From NCBI GenBank assembly GCA_905160935.1, contig CAJHZI010000414.1, positions 929,001 to 993,000 on the forward strand: a DNA stretch of 64,000 bases, in the 5' to 3' direction. Source of the DNA: Enchytraeus crypticus. Lineage: Eukaryota > Annelida > Clitellata > Enchytraeida > Enchytraeidae. Both the position numbers and the translations under genes were made by a program. Positions 49,228-62,700 of the stretch are shown here, in pieces (position 1 is the first letter of the stretch; every line of letters begins with the position of its first letter). The notes beneath the pieces were generated by a model, which saw nothing but the letters and a program-made list of their open reading frames with translations, did not search any database and was not told where the DNA came from.

Positions 49228-52200
49228 CTCTTTAGTTTATTTATCTTCGTATGGATGCTGATAATGATATAAAGTATAAAAATAAGAGCTTGACTTAGAT
49301 GTACTGGCTGTAGTTATTGTGGATATTGACGAGCTTTACAATATTCACTACACGTCAGTCGATTGGTTGATTGTTTTATCAAGGTCTGTCTCTAGACGCT
49401 TCTGTATAAACAATCAGGTTGTGATTTACTGCAGTGATTGATTTGTATTTTCATTGAATTTTCTAAACGGCTGTGACGATATATACGAGTTCGTTACTAT
49501 AATGCGGCACAAAACATGCTTTATTACTGGTCTTTGTAGTATCTATGTTCCTCTAAAACAAACAATATCGTTTTCTAGAACTAATATTATCCATCTAGTG
49601 CAAAATACTATTTTCTAGAGGTCTTGCAAAAATTTAAATTGTGCCTGCTAAATACTATATATAAACTAGAGACTGTAAGAAACTGTCAGGGACTGTCAGG
49701 AACTGTAGGATACTGTAAGAGACTGTAAGGGACTGTCAGGTACTGTCAGGGACTGTCAGATACTGTAAGTGACGGACAGGATAGCATTCCAACAGATTAT
49801 CAGGCAAACGCTCTGTAGACTTGGATAACCCATTTCATCGTTTATGAAGTGATAGGAGTGTGGTATATTTTATATTTGTTTAGATTCGTTGCCCGCTGTC
49901 GACTCATTTGCTGTACGTTGATACAAAATATTGAAGTTTCAATAACCGACTGCGTGTAACCCAGTGTATAAAAACTTCTAACACTATTTTATAACACTAT
50001 TGTATTTTTGCATAGGGCCCTATGTAAGGAAGTAATCATAGCAATGAAAGAGCGAAAATGCTTGAAAATTCATTTTACTTTCTTATAAGTAGTATTTTTG
50101 TGCGTGAAAATCAATAAATTGAAATCAATAAATCGAGATCAACAAATTGAAATCAGTAAGCTCTCCGCACCTGAATTCGTAGATCATTGTAGGGTCGCAT
50201 TAATAAAATCGATAATGTCTAGAATTCGTCGACTTTAGAGTTCGTGGCCCGACAGCGTTTATCAGAGCTGCATACATGTGTGTCTGTCGTATAGAATACT
50301 ATTAAAACAAGAGTGAAATTGTCATCCCACTTGTGGAGGATTTAGAATGCTTTGAGATTTTAATCATACAATAAGAATGTTAACAATCAATATTCTCTGT
50401 TAGCAACAATTTGAGCTGACTATTGGGAATATCTCAATGCATGACCAAGACAACTCCCAACAAACATTATTCATTTCTATGGGTCGTCGCACTCGTGTTA
50501 TACTACTGAATGAATATAAGCTTGACATTTCTTACTTTGTAAGAAATTCTGAAAGTTTTTACGATTGTTGCCATATTTAATTGACCTATACAATGATTTC
50601 TTCGTGGTTCATAAACAATAATACAGTTAGTAGTTAAAATAATAAGCTAATTTTAATTTGTAAATTCTTATTTTAAAAAATTATTATTTAAAAAAAAATT
50701 TTCCTTGAGAACTTCGATAGCTCATTATTTGTAGCTTCATTTAATTATTTTAATAAGTATATACTACTCTTTACTTATTTGCGAGAAAAAACATTTATGA
50801 CAAATAACACTTATGACAAATGATACTTATGACAAATCTGAAGTGAATAATTCTATTCAACTTGTAGGAAAGCTGACAATTGGGAATATCTCAATAGCGT
50901 GACTTCAGGCGACTCTCAACAAATATTATTCATTTTCTAGGTCATTGAACTCGTGTTACGTAACTAGATAACAATAAATAATTTGACGTTATTCATCATC
51001 TCACCCCAGAGCTCAAATGAAAGTAAACGCGCATTATAGTGAAATAATCAACTACGTTGATATCTATCACTTATAATACCACATGTTTAAACCGTTAGAC
51101 AATTTAGACCATTTTCCGTATAATGAGTCCAGTGAATGTCCGAGATTTTACTCTCAGATCAGCGCGGCTGGGATTCGAACCCACGAGGGTTCAATTCGCC
51201 TAAGGATCTGTCATTTAAAACTTTATGACGTTACTACTACGCTCTTGAGACATTCTAAGAATGTTAATCAGAGCGCCTAGTGAGTCCTGAACTTTTGAGT
51301 TGCACTTAGCTAAACCAGTGGCATATTGGTGAATTGTCCTAATGCGGATCGATGGGTGGGGGGGTTTCAGTTCAGTGCTCTCCCGTCACTGATATATTGT
51401 CTAACAGGAAACTGACGTTAAACTTGTCTTTAGTGGCTGTAGCTTCAGTCACGAGCAGCAAATAATACTGTCAGAGTCCAGCATCCGATGTGCTAACTAA
51501 TATCAGTACCACAGATGATGTAATTTCATCGTTTTTCTACACCTTGCAGAGCATAGTTCTCTAAAGCTGTTTTAATTAAGATGAGAGTTTAATTTCCATT
51601 TTGTCCTCCGAACGGATGACCCGATATGGCCTTCAGGAACGCCTAACCTTAATGAAATAGGCTTAGGTTGTCATTAGTTTTTATATTCCTTTTCACACTT
51701 GTTAGGCATGCGAAGTGAGAGAGGTTGTAAAGTAGAGCTATGCAATCTATTGCATTATCTACAACAGTTCGCGATAAATAGGTAAAAGTTAGAGCACAGT
51801 TAAGCATCGCTTTGGTAGCAACAGGTTTATACTGAAGCATTTAGGATTAAATTTTACAAAGTAAGAAACGATAAACATGTAGTTCCCCGTGCATGTGATT
51901 TAGTGGTTAAATGAGTCGGCCAATTTGTGTTGAAGCTTGCAGAGTATATCCAGGTTTCAATTCCCGGGAGATTTATGCAGTGAGCAAATCTCAAAAATGC
52001 TACAAGATGGTTGCAAATATTTTTGTAGCGCGTGACCACTTCACAATATTATGAAGTTAGACACAGTTCAGGCTTACGATTCGTCCATCTGATATACATG
52101 TATAATAGTGACGAATTAATGAAAATTGCTAAACGAGTGCCGTATCGCAGCTCCTATATTAGATACGATAAATCTTCAAATTGTTGAAGATTTTCCCGTG

Positions 52201-54863
52201 CTGTGTCCGGGACACTGACGAATATACCAACCGTTGACTGCTCGTGTCGTAAGAAGCGACTAAGCAATAAATTAGGAAGGCAACGGGAAACCGTATTAGA
52301 AGCCTTATTTTTCCCTAGCCATAGGCTTCATAAGGTACGAATAAGGCTCTTTATAAAGGATAACTTGTTGATCTATGGAGTGCTCTTTAAGAAGCTTGAA
52401 CGCATAATATCAATATCTTCGTCTCTGAGTTTGACTGTGTCCTTGAACCTGCCACTTAGCAGAACACTATAGAGAGAGAGAAAAAAATCTTCAACAAGTC
52501 CTCAGTATCTTCATTGACGACATATGTTAAAAGCTTAGAAGCTATAGATGGCTGCTCAGAACTTGAAATACCTACAGTGCGTATGAGATTAACTTGAAGC
52601 CAACTGAAATGAGACATATAAGAAAAGTTCGAGGTAAACTATTAATAAAGTGTTCTAAATAGCAAGTGAAATGTTCTAAACGAAATGTGTTTAAAGGGGG
52701 ATTGAGGGAATGATTTTTGACAATGAAATATCTTTACCAATGGAGAAAATTAATTTCTCAGAAATTTATAAAGATCTCTTAAATATTTAATTGAGTAATT
52801 TTTTCTAACAAATTTCTCTCCATGATGATTTATGTCTCATAATTAAATAAATAATTTTTTGTATTTTATATAATATATATGTGAATATATTAATATAATA
52901 ACTTAATTTTGTTATTATAGTTAGGCGAAAATGCTTACATTTTTATTTCTGTTAATATCTACACTATGTATTATGTATGCGTTAATGTTTGTAAAAGCCC
53001 AGTTAATATAAAATATAACCAATAGACTAGCATCTTAAGCCTGCGACAGTTGCTAAGTATCTGATCACTACAATTGCTTACCTGCAGGTTCTTAATATCT
53101 TCTTCCGTCTCCCTTTCCGGCTTCCATACCAGTTTGTTTAATTATGAATATGTCTATCCGCGAAAACTTCGAAAGAACATATTGGTGTTTCCTCCTTTTA
53201 CGAGCATAATCTATTATCTATTAGTATTGTAGTTTGTTTCTTGTCTTGCTACCTGAGTGGTGAAATAAAAGCCATATATTATCATCTAGTGAATCTACAA
53301 TTTTCGACAATGCTTTTGTTTTTATAAATGATTTAAAATAAATACAATACAGTTTCATCTTTTAAAACGCTGCGGCTGTATGTTTAAGAGTTCACAGCTT
53401 TATCGATAATTATTGATAATTTTTTTAATTGACTGATTGATGGTCGGCCAAAATGATTGTTGAATTGAATGGGCGTTGTTTAACACTTTCAGCTTTGTTT
53501 AAGACTCCTGTGAAACTTATCCGGTACATCTTACATCCTAAATCCGGTAATTGGCATCAAACTAAGTTTAATTTCTAAGTTGCATTATACTAGAGAATGT
53601 TAGAGATGATTCTGCTGAGATTCAAAGAGATGGTCTCCTGCTTATCAGACAATCATGCTACGAAGTAAGCCATTTAACCATTTAATCCTTTATGGATCGG
53701 TTCATGATAGGCTACCGATAGGATACCGACTTCGGTATCATTTCGGATCGGTTCATGATAGGATACCGACTTCGAGCCAGTGGCGAAGTCGGTAAGATAC
53801 TCGACCGCGGATCAGTAGGTGCGGGTTCAAATCCTGGGCTCGCTCGTCTCTGCCATCGCTTTCGAGTGAGGAAACTGACGTTAACCTTAGCTTTACCAGC
53901 TTTAGGGTGTTTTCATGTATGGCTTTGAATCGCTGCATGTTAACAATCCAAACTGATTAATAACGAACTATTGATTGATTGATTGATTGATTTATAATGC
54001 AAATTTTTACACAGGGTTGGGTACCGCTGTACCAGAGTTTTGAAGCATTCTACACTCGCAACCTCTACCGAAGAGCACGTGACTGCTGGAATCGACCGAT
54101 CAGCAGCGTCGCAGGGGCAGAGTTTGACGTGATGGAAAGAGTGACTGATGATCACGGCTGGACGTTTAGGTATAACTGGAATTATTACTTTAGTGGAAAA
54201 TTTATCATTTTAGTGGAATTATCATTCTGGTGTGCTAATCGAGCGTGTACAGTACCATTGTTACTGATACCATACCAGATATTATTTTTCTGGATTTTGG
54301 ATTTGCACGGTTTTGTACCTTCATTTTGTTCACTGGCTTGGATTTGTCTCTGTAGTGCTGGATATTGTCATAGACCACAGTTGCAATGTAGTTGTTAGTA
54401 CTTTATGTTATGTTATGTTTTTTGTGCTATGTTTTATTATGTTAAACATCGACAAGCAAATGTATGAGTATGACTTCCACTATATGATACCCAAGTGCCG
54501 AACCCTTTGTAACAGGCTGGCATTTATTGTGCCATATGGGCACAAATAAGATAGCACTATATGACACTCTAATTCTAACTCTATAGAGATGGATCTCTCT
54601 CTAAATTAAATATATTATATATATTTATATATATATATTTATATATATATTATATTTAAATATTATTTATATTTATATTTTATGGAAAAGTCTCAAATAG
54701 GGGATTGGCTTGTGGTGTGGTGTAGGACACAGAAGATTTGAGACGGTCTATTTGTATCCCGACCCTAGTTAAAATGGGATTTAAGGGAGGCTGATGATGA
54801 TGATGATTTATATTCATATTTTATATTTATTTATATTTATTATTTTTATTTTTATATTTTTTA

Positions 54864-54920
<57 letters not shown>

Positions 54921-57900
54921 TATTATTTTTTATATTATTAACGTAATTTAGGTTCACAGGCCGGAAGTTGAAGGCGCTGAACATGGGTTCCTACAATTAT
55001 TTGGGCTTTGCTGAGTCTCAGGGTTCTTGCACTGACGACAGTGAACGGGCCACCCGGACGTACGGTCTGTCACCCTCAAGTAGCCGACATGAAATAGGTT
55101 TGCAGGATTTATTTTAAGACTCGCAAATTAAACAGCATTGTCGAACGGAATCGAATCTTTTATAGGTCTTCATCGGTTGTTCAAGAACAGGAATCCTTTT
55201 AAAAACTGTACTATAATTTTAACGGTTATTACTCGTAATTAGAGTAATTTAATTTATCTGTTGCTATAGTCATTTTATTGTTAAAGTAACAACCATGATC
55301 AGCTAATGCTTAAATGATACGCATTTGTTAATTAATTTTAATTTTCAAAATCAATTTTTGTATTATATTTTGATATTTAGTGTGACTTTTTAATTTTCAG
55401 TTGCTCGGTATAAATTATTAGCTACATCTGTGTTCACTATGTAGAGGTACGATAGTTACTCGACGCTGATAAGCACTTTACGACAAACATTTTGAAAGGG
55501 GTAGAAAAAAGTATTAGTAATTGACGTCGTATCTAGGCTGACTATTATCGTGCTTCTTAGGATTAACTTTCTAATACATATAATTACTGATGACTTTCAT
55601 GCGATTTTGTCAAACACGTCTTACATTCCTTCGTCTAATTGCAATTAAATATGATGCTAAAAGTTGAAAATCTTAGTGTCCTACTATGAAGGTCCGATTT
55701 GAATGTCGTAATTGCGTAGGGGAAACGTCATGAACTTTTAAATGACAGATCCTGAGGTGAATTGAATCCTCGTTGGTTCGAATCCCAGCCGCGATGATCT
55801 GAGAGTAAAATCTCGGACATTCACTGGACTTGTTATACAGTAAATGGTCTAAATTGCTAATGGTTTAAACATCTGGTATTAAAAGTGATAGATATCAACA
55901 TAGTTGATCATTTTACTCTAATGCGTATTTACATATTTTTATGAAAAGCTTAGTGTCCTATTATTCATAGTCTTTCAGTACAACTGAACTAAGATGAATT
56001 GTTTTGTCGTTATTGTGCAGCTAATTATGACATACACCAGAGGCTGGAAAAGTTGGTGGCAGAGTTTCTGGGCGTGGAATCAGCCGTAACATTCGGCATG
56101 GGTTTCGCTACCAACGCCATGAATATCCCCAGCCTTGTGGGAAAGGTCTGCTCTGCTTCGTATAATTGAAGTCGAATCAGTAGGTGCAGGGTTCAAACCC
56201 ATTGCTCTCCCCGTCACTGACATACTACGAGCAGGAAACTGACGTTAAACTTGGCTTTAGCTTTGCGTTTAGCCCTTTGTGAAAGCCGAAAATTACATTT
56301 ATTAAGATTTGTTAGAATTTTAAATATCAAGGAAGGTCATTGAAGCTGACAAAAGCGCAAAAGGACCGGAGCGGTGGCTTGTTGATAAGTTGTTCGACAG
56401 CGGATCAGGAGGTGCAGGGTTGAAATCCGGTGCTCTCCCCGTCACTGACATGCTATCGAGCAGGAAACTGACGTTAAACGTTGCTTTAATAGACAATAAT
56501 TAAAAATTGAGTGTAAATATGAAATATTGACAAGGAAGTGGATTCCATCATTATGACTATCTTTCTTTAGCTGGATATGACACTTGGTTTATATTATTAT
56601 TTACCGTTGTCTGCCTAAGTATCTAGATAATCATTGTTAGTTAGCAAAAAATGCAGTTATCGGATATTTCATTCTTATTATTTGCATTTTTCTGTGAACA
56701 TGGCCGTAAGTGTCCCTTGTTGTGCAACTCTCTGTAAAGCTGTCAGGCCGATGTGAACGTCAGTTTTATCTCTCAACGGCCATATAAGTGACGGACTAAC
56801 CCTGAATTTGAACCCCTCACTTACTGATCAGCAGTCGTATGTCATACTAATTTCGTCACTGTCTGCAGCCAGCCATGTTATGACAGTCATGTATATTATA
56901 TATTCAATGTAGACAGTGTTCTTATTCTATATGGGTCGATTTAATAATACAATAAAAATGAAGGTATAACGTCCATTTCCACATCCTGTGACGCAGTCAT
57001 AAACATCCTATATTTAGTAGATATGAATGATGTTGCAGGGCTGCCTGATACTGAGCGATGAGTTGAACCACGCCTCTCTGATCCTAGGGGCCAGGTTGTC
57101 TGGGGCGAATATCAAGGTCTTCAAGCATAACGGTACTGATGTGTTTGGTGCTTTGTTATATAACTATTTGCTCAACTCCATGCAGCTGCTGCTGCTCTGA
57201 GGCAGTCTGCTGCTGCTCTTATGTAGACCACTACTTACCTTTCAACTTTTCTATTTGAAAATCATTCATAATAAACAACAAATACAGCATTCTTAGCTAG
57301 AAACTTAACGAATAATCCAGAAGAAGAGGATTACCGCTAAACAGCCTAAGCTTTTGCGAAATACAGCCAGTAGCTTTTGCTCTGCTGCAGTCCTCTGCTG
57401 GTCTACAGCAATCCTCTGCTATACAGCAGTCTTCTGCTGCTCTACAGCAGTCCTCTGCTGCTCTACAGCAGTCCTCTGCTGCTTTAACTAGTACACTAAA
57501 GCTGGAAAATGTATCAAACAATGCAAATATTTTAAAAATAGTTTCATACTGCAGTTTAAATACTTTGAGATATTTGATGCAAAATATTATTTATTTCCTT
57601 TTAGCTCTGGGTCCTTAGTCAATGCGGAACAGGCTCAATATCATTTTCCAGGGAAAAGCCGTTATGTCAGTTAGAATGTTTATAATAATTTTTATGTGGT
57701 GGATCCTGAACGGACTCTGAGTGTAACGTTTAGTCAATCGTGCGACAGCCGCCTGTGATGAATCAGGCAACAAAGTAATACTGAGGGACTGCCTAAGATA
57801 GTTTTGAATTCAAAAATAGGATCAACTTTCTATTCTTGCTCATGTGTTAAGAGAGATGACGAAACCGAAGAGTTATTTTAATCTGCTTATTATTGTTATT

Positions 57901-59700
57901 GTTATTATTATTATTATTATTATCGTTATTTAGTATTGTTTCTGGTGAGATAGTAATCATCTGCCGTATCGTTGTGCTTTGTTATGAATGAGGCAGGAAT
58001 GAGTTGAATTTGGAAAATAAGAATGTGAAATGTGTAAAAAGAATCAATGAAATGTGTTAAATTGAAATGCGACGTTGCATGTTGTTAACTACTGCAGACA
58101 TGGTAGATCTAGAAGCCAAGCTGAGAGATTCCATATTAATGGGACAGCCTAGAACAAGAAGACCTTGGAAGAAGATCCTTATCGTGGTGGAAGGTATCTA
58201 CAGGTGCGCGGAATAATGCTCATTAAAATTATAATTATTGATAATAGTATAGTATTATTATAATGATTTTTCCCGTGTAGTGTCCGGGTTGTTTGAAGAA
58301 TTGACCAACCGGGGACTGAACCTGTCGTAGAAGGCGACTAAAGCACTAAGATCCATACCGACGTCAGAAAGGGCATTCGGTTGGTGAGCGCCTAGGCTCC
58401 AGAAATTGCTGCAAAAATTTAAACGAATGGAAAGGTCTCAAATAGGGGATTGACTGATGATGTGATGTGGGACAGAGCGGATTTGAGACAGTCTATTCGT
58501 ATACCGACCCTGATTAAACTGGGATTTAAGGGAAGATGATGATGACTATTAAAATTATTTATCGTTTGTTTTCCCATCCACTAATGATGTCGTGACGTGT
58601 AAGGTAAGGCAGTATAAGAAATAATTCAGAATTCCAAAAATTAAGTTCGTCACTTTGTCAACTACAAGATTTCTTGAGAAAACTCAAGAGCAACTGATTC
58701 ACAGAATAAAATGAAAACTATGGAAACTGACTTCAAAGTTACAGGTTATTCGTATGCACTATTGAAATGGAAACGGTTTGAAAACATGATACGGTAACAA
58801 AATCTATCAAAGAAAAATTGTAATATGCAATACATTCTTTGTCCCAGCTTACCTCAGCATCATTCAACCATTGCTAGCAGTTATCTAAGAGGTGGTGGGG
58901 GCGCCATTCTGGCACAAAGTGCTGTAATTGAATATGAGCTCATTTAAAGTAAAATCTAAGATACATTATACTTTTGAATCGAACCTATATATTTATTTTT
59001 GATACTTTTGCACTTACGTTTATGATTTATAATTTAGGACTATATATTAATTATTTGGTAGTTTTGTATATTTAACACTGCATACTGTACATACTTTAGA
59101 ATATTTTTCTTCTTGTATTTAAAATTATTAATTAAATGATTATTGACTTTTATGAGCATTTTTATGTTGAAAAGTTGTTATCTAACGTTTAAAGTAAAGC
59201 AACGGAATTGCAACCATGATAGCAATGCCAATAATGCTAAAATGCGGCCAATGATAATGACGCTAACAATGATAGTAATACTAAAGTACTACCAATGATA
59301 ATAATGCTAACAATGATAATAATGCTTATAATGCTAACAATGCTAAAATGCTACCAATGCTAACCATGTTAACAATGCTAACAATGCTACCAATGATAAT
59401 AATACTAACCATGTTAACAATGCTAACAACGCTAACACTGCTGTTCTCATCGCAGTATGGAGGGATCTATTGTACGTCTGAGGGACGTGATAAGATTAAA
59501 GAAGCAGTACAAGGCCTACCTGTATCTTGACGAGGCGCACAGCATAGGTGCTCTGGGACCCAGAGGTCGCGGGGTCATAGATTACTGGGACTGCGATCCT
59601 AACGATGTCGACATACTCATGGGAACCTTCACAAAGAGCTTCGCTGCGTCTGGAGGCTATATAGCCGGCAAGAAGGTTCGAACGTTCACGTAAAAATACG

Positions 59701-59742
<42 letters not shown>

Positions 59743-62700
59743 GTGTTCTGCACAGCGTCAGGTCCATGATATATACTTATACTCTCGAGTCAGCTTTGCA
59801 CGCTTCAAATAGAGCTCTCCATAGATCAACCAGTTCATTCCTTCACAAAAGGCTATGCCTTATCCATACCTTATCTAGCCTATATTTTGGGATAAATATG
59901 GCATCTGAGGTTGTTTACAATTGTCTTCCTAAGTTTTTGCTTTGTCGTCTCTTTCGGCGTGTGCAGATTGGTCGATTTCTTCAGAGTCACGAACACAACA
60001 CGGAGTTCTGTAATCATCTATAACATTATTCTTGATGAATTTTAAGTCCAATCTAAATGACTTATTTATTATCTGCTTGACTAATTGATAGTGATATTGT
60101 TGTGCAGAATTTGATAGATCACATAAAGATTCACTCGCACAGCTGCTGCTACGCTGTCAGCATGCCGGCTGTAGTGGCGCAGCAGATCATCTCCTCTATG
60201 ACCATCATCATGGGCAAGGACGGCACTAACATAGGTAAGCAATTAGGGTTTTGTGTATCAAAGGATAAAAGAAAGCAAAATTACAGTATCGTTTTATTGT
60301 GTCTATTTTTTGATAAGCTACATGTATTTATGGGATTTAGGGACCTCGTTAATGTGTACTTAAAATGGTGGTGTGATAAACCCCGTGTTGTGTCGGGGTT
60401 GTTTGAAAAATTGACCAATCGGTGACGGCACGTGGCGTAAAAGCCAACTAAAGCACTGAAATCCTAACCAACGTTTTCTAAAATGAATGGTAGAGATTTT
60501 GATATGATATGGGACAGAGAGGAATGGAGAAGGTGTATTCGTATCCCGACCCTAGTTGAACTGGGATTAAAGGGAAGATGATGATGATGATGGTGGTGTG
60601 ATAAACCACCGATAATATCTGCTTCAGGTGGCGGGCAAGATAGACCGTTTCAGTTGTATGACTATATTTGCCTCGGCTTAGTACACTCCCATGTCCCTGA
60701 CATAGCCTTTTTGTGGAGAACTTACTGTTCAATAATTACTGATTCTTTTGGGCAAACAACGCGCCCCTCACAGCTTATATTAACACATGCGAGTAGTTTT
60801 ATTGTTCAGGTATTTAATATAATAATAACGCGCATTATGGTGGATTGTTCAACCATGTTGATATTTATCACTTATAATGTCACATGTTTACGTCGTTTTC
60901 AAATTAGTCCATTTTTCTTGTAATCAGTCCTGTGAATGTACGAGATTTTACTCTCAGATCAGCGCGACATGGAATCGAATCCGCGAGAATTAAATTCACC
61001 TCAGGATCTGTCATATTTTAAAACTTCATGACGTTAATTGATGCCTCTAACAACTACGCTATTGAGACATTCACATTGTGTACTATGTGCAATATTTATG
61101 GAGATGCAATGATAGTACGATACAAAGTATAACGCAATAAAATCGAATAATGGCAGTTTGTAATTCAGTAGGCCTAGAGCCTATTTACTAAAGTAACGTT
61201 AAAATATATATTTATAAACTTTAAACTTTTAATCAGGAATCTATGCAGCTTTTCTAGGGTTCGTAGAGCGGTTTTTATGTTAAGCGTTCATTTTATATAC
61301 TAAATAATATAGTAAATAGATCATATAGTATGAATAAATTATAGTAAATCATTGTGTGAATCATGTAAATCTTATAATCCTGTAATCATGGTTTAAATCG
61401 TTGTGTGATTAGGGCAGCAAAAGATATCCCAGCTGGCATGGAACTGCCGATACTTCAGGCGCAGGCTGCATGAAATGGGATTCATTATCTATGGTAACAT
61501 GGACTCACCCGTTGTTCCGGTTCTTCTTTACATTCCAGCCAAAGTTCCGTAAGTTAATCTTAGCCATTTTCTAAATCAATCCATGTGTGTATAAAGTGAT
61601 ATTTATAAAATTTTGCTAAATTGTTCGCAATCATTTTATTTTGTAAATCAATTAAAAATTTTATTATAAGACGGTGCAGTCAGTAAACTTTGAAATATCG
61701 CAAAAATTTAAAGAAATTCCCTAAGCTGATATATTTTTATTGTGACATAAATAAATTTATATATAAATTACAATTAAGCACAGGAATTATTAACATTATT
61801 ATTATTGTTATTAATAATTATAATTACTAATAACAATTATTGATAAATTAGCGAAGCTGATATATTTTTGTTATAACATAGACTGAATACATATTACATT
61901 TATATGCATGTGCTACACTTTACAATTGTACTATAGCAGCCGCTGTACAGTTGTCTCGGAGAACAGTTTAGGAGTTTAGATTAGGTGATTTTCTATATAA
62001 GTAGAATAGCCGAATTACATGTGCATCGTGCGCTGTTGTCCGGGTCACTTCATAGTACCACTAATACTGGCTCCAGCATGTTATGCTATTGTGTTTATTA
62101 TGTTTTCATGCTTTAATAAAGTTGGGTAATATCGTAGCCTTTAGAATATACGAATAATTTAATTCATTGCATTCAATGCATTTATTCATTGATTGTGAAT
62201 AATGTAATTCATTGTGCATTTATTCATTGATTGTGAATAATTCTTTGTAATCGTAATTGCAGAGCTTTTAGTCGCTACTGTCTAAGTCATGGTTTGGCCA
62301 CCGTTGTCGTCGGCTTTCCGGCCACTTCTATCATTGAGTCCAGGGCAAGGTTCTGCCTATCGGCCGGTCACACTAAAGAAATGCTTGATAAGGTTATATA
62401 TCTCTATCGTTATATATCAACATTAACCACCATCATCATCATCATCATCAGCATCATCATCCTCCCTTGAATCCCAGTTTAATCAGGGTCGAGACGCAGA
62501 TAGACTGTCTCAAATCCTCTTTGTCATATACCACACCACCAGCCAATCCCCTATTTGAGACTTTTCCGTTCGTTTTAATTTTTGTAGCAATTTCTGGAGC
62601 CTAGGCGCTCATGTATCAACTATGTATTATTAATGTATCAACATTTATAAAATAAAATATAATTTGCATTAACAAGTAACGTCATGATTACTGACGAAGA

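Larger units (their letters stand above)
44012..54014 (+). other. SPTLC2 intron 2, 10 kb
   Basis: No independent gene seen. It holds a roughly 23-bp GTTGCATTRGTGGTTGTATT repeat (44480-44580), a 12-bp CACCAGTAGAGTC-type array (47316-47430), a (TTA)n-tailed SINE-A end (49135-49224), an AGGGACTGTC-type 10-bp array (49668-49775), SINEs listed separately, and a LINE tail with CTGCC TATA GGCAG at 46268-46281. Most other sequence is unique and AT-rich. Confidence 0.6.

Noticed and set aside
57297..57521. Cysteine-rich minus-strand ORF (CCRAAED repeats)
   Set aside because: Produced by the CTGCTGTAGAGCAG-type tandem repeat in SPTLC2 intron 6.
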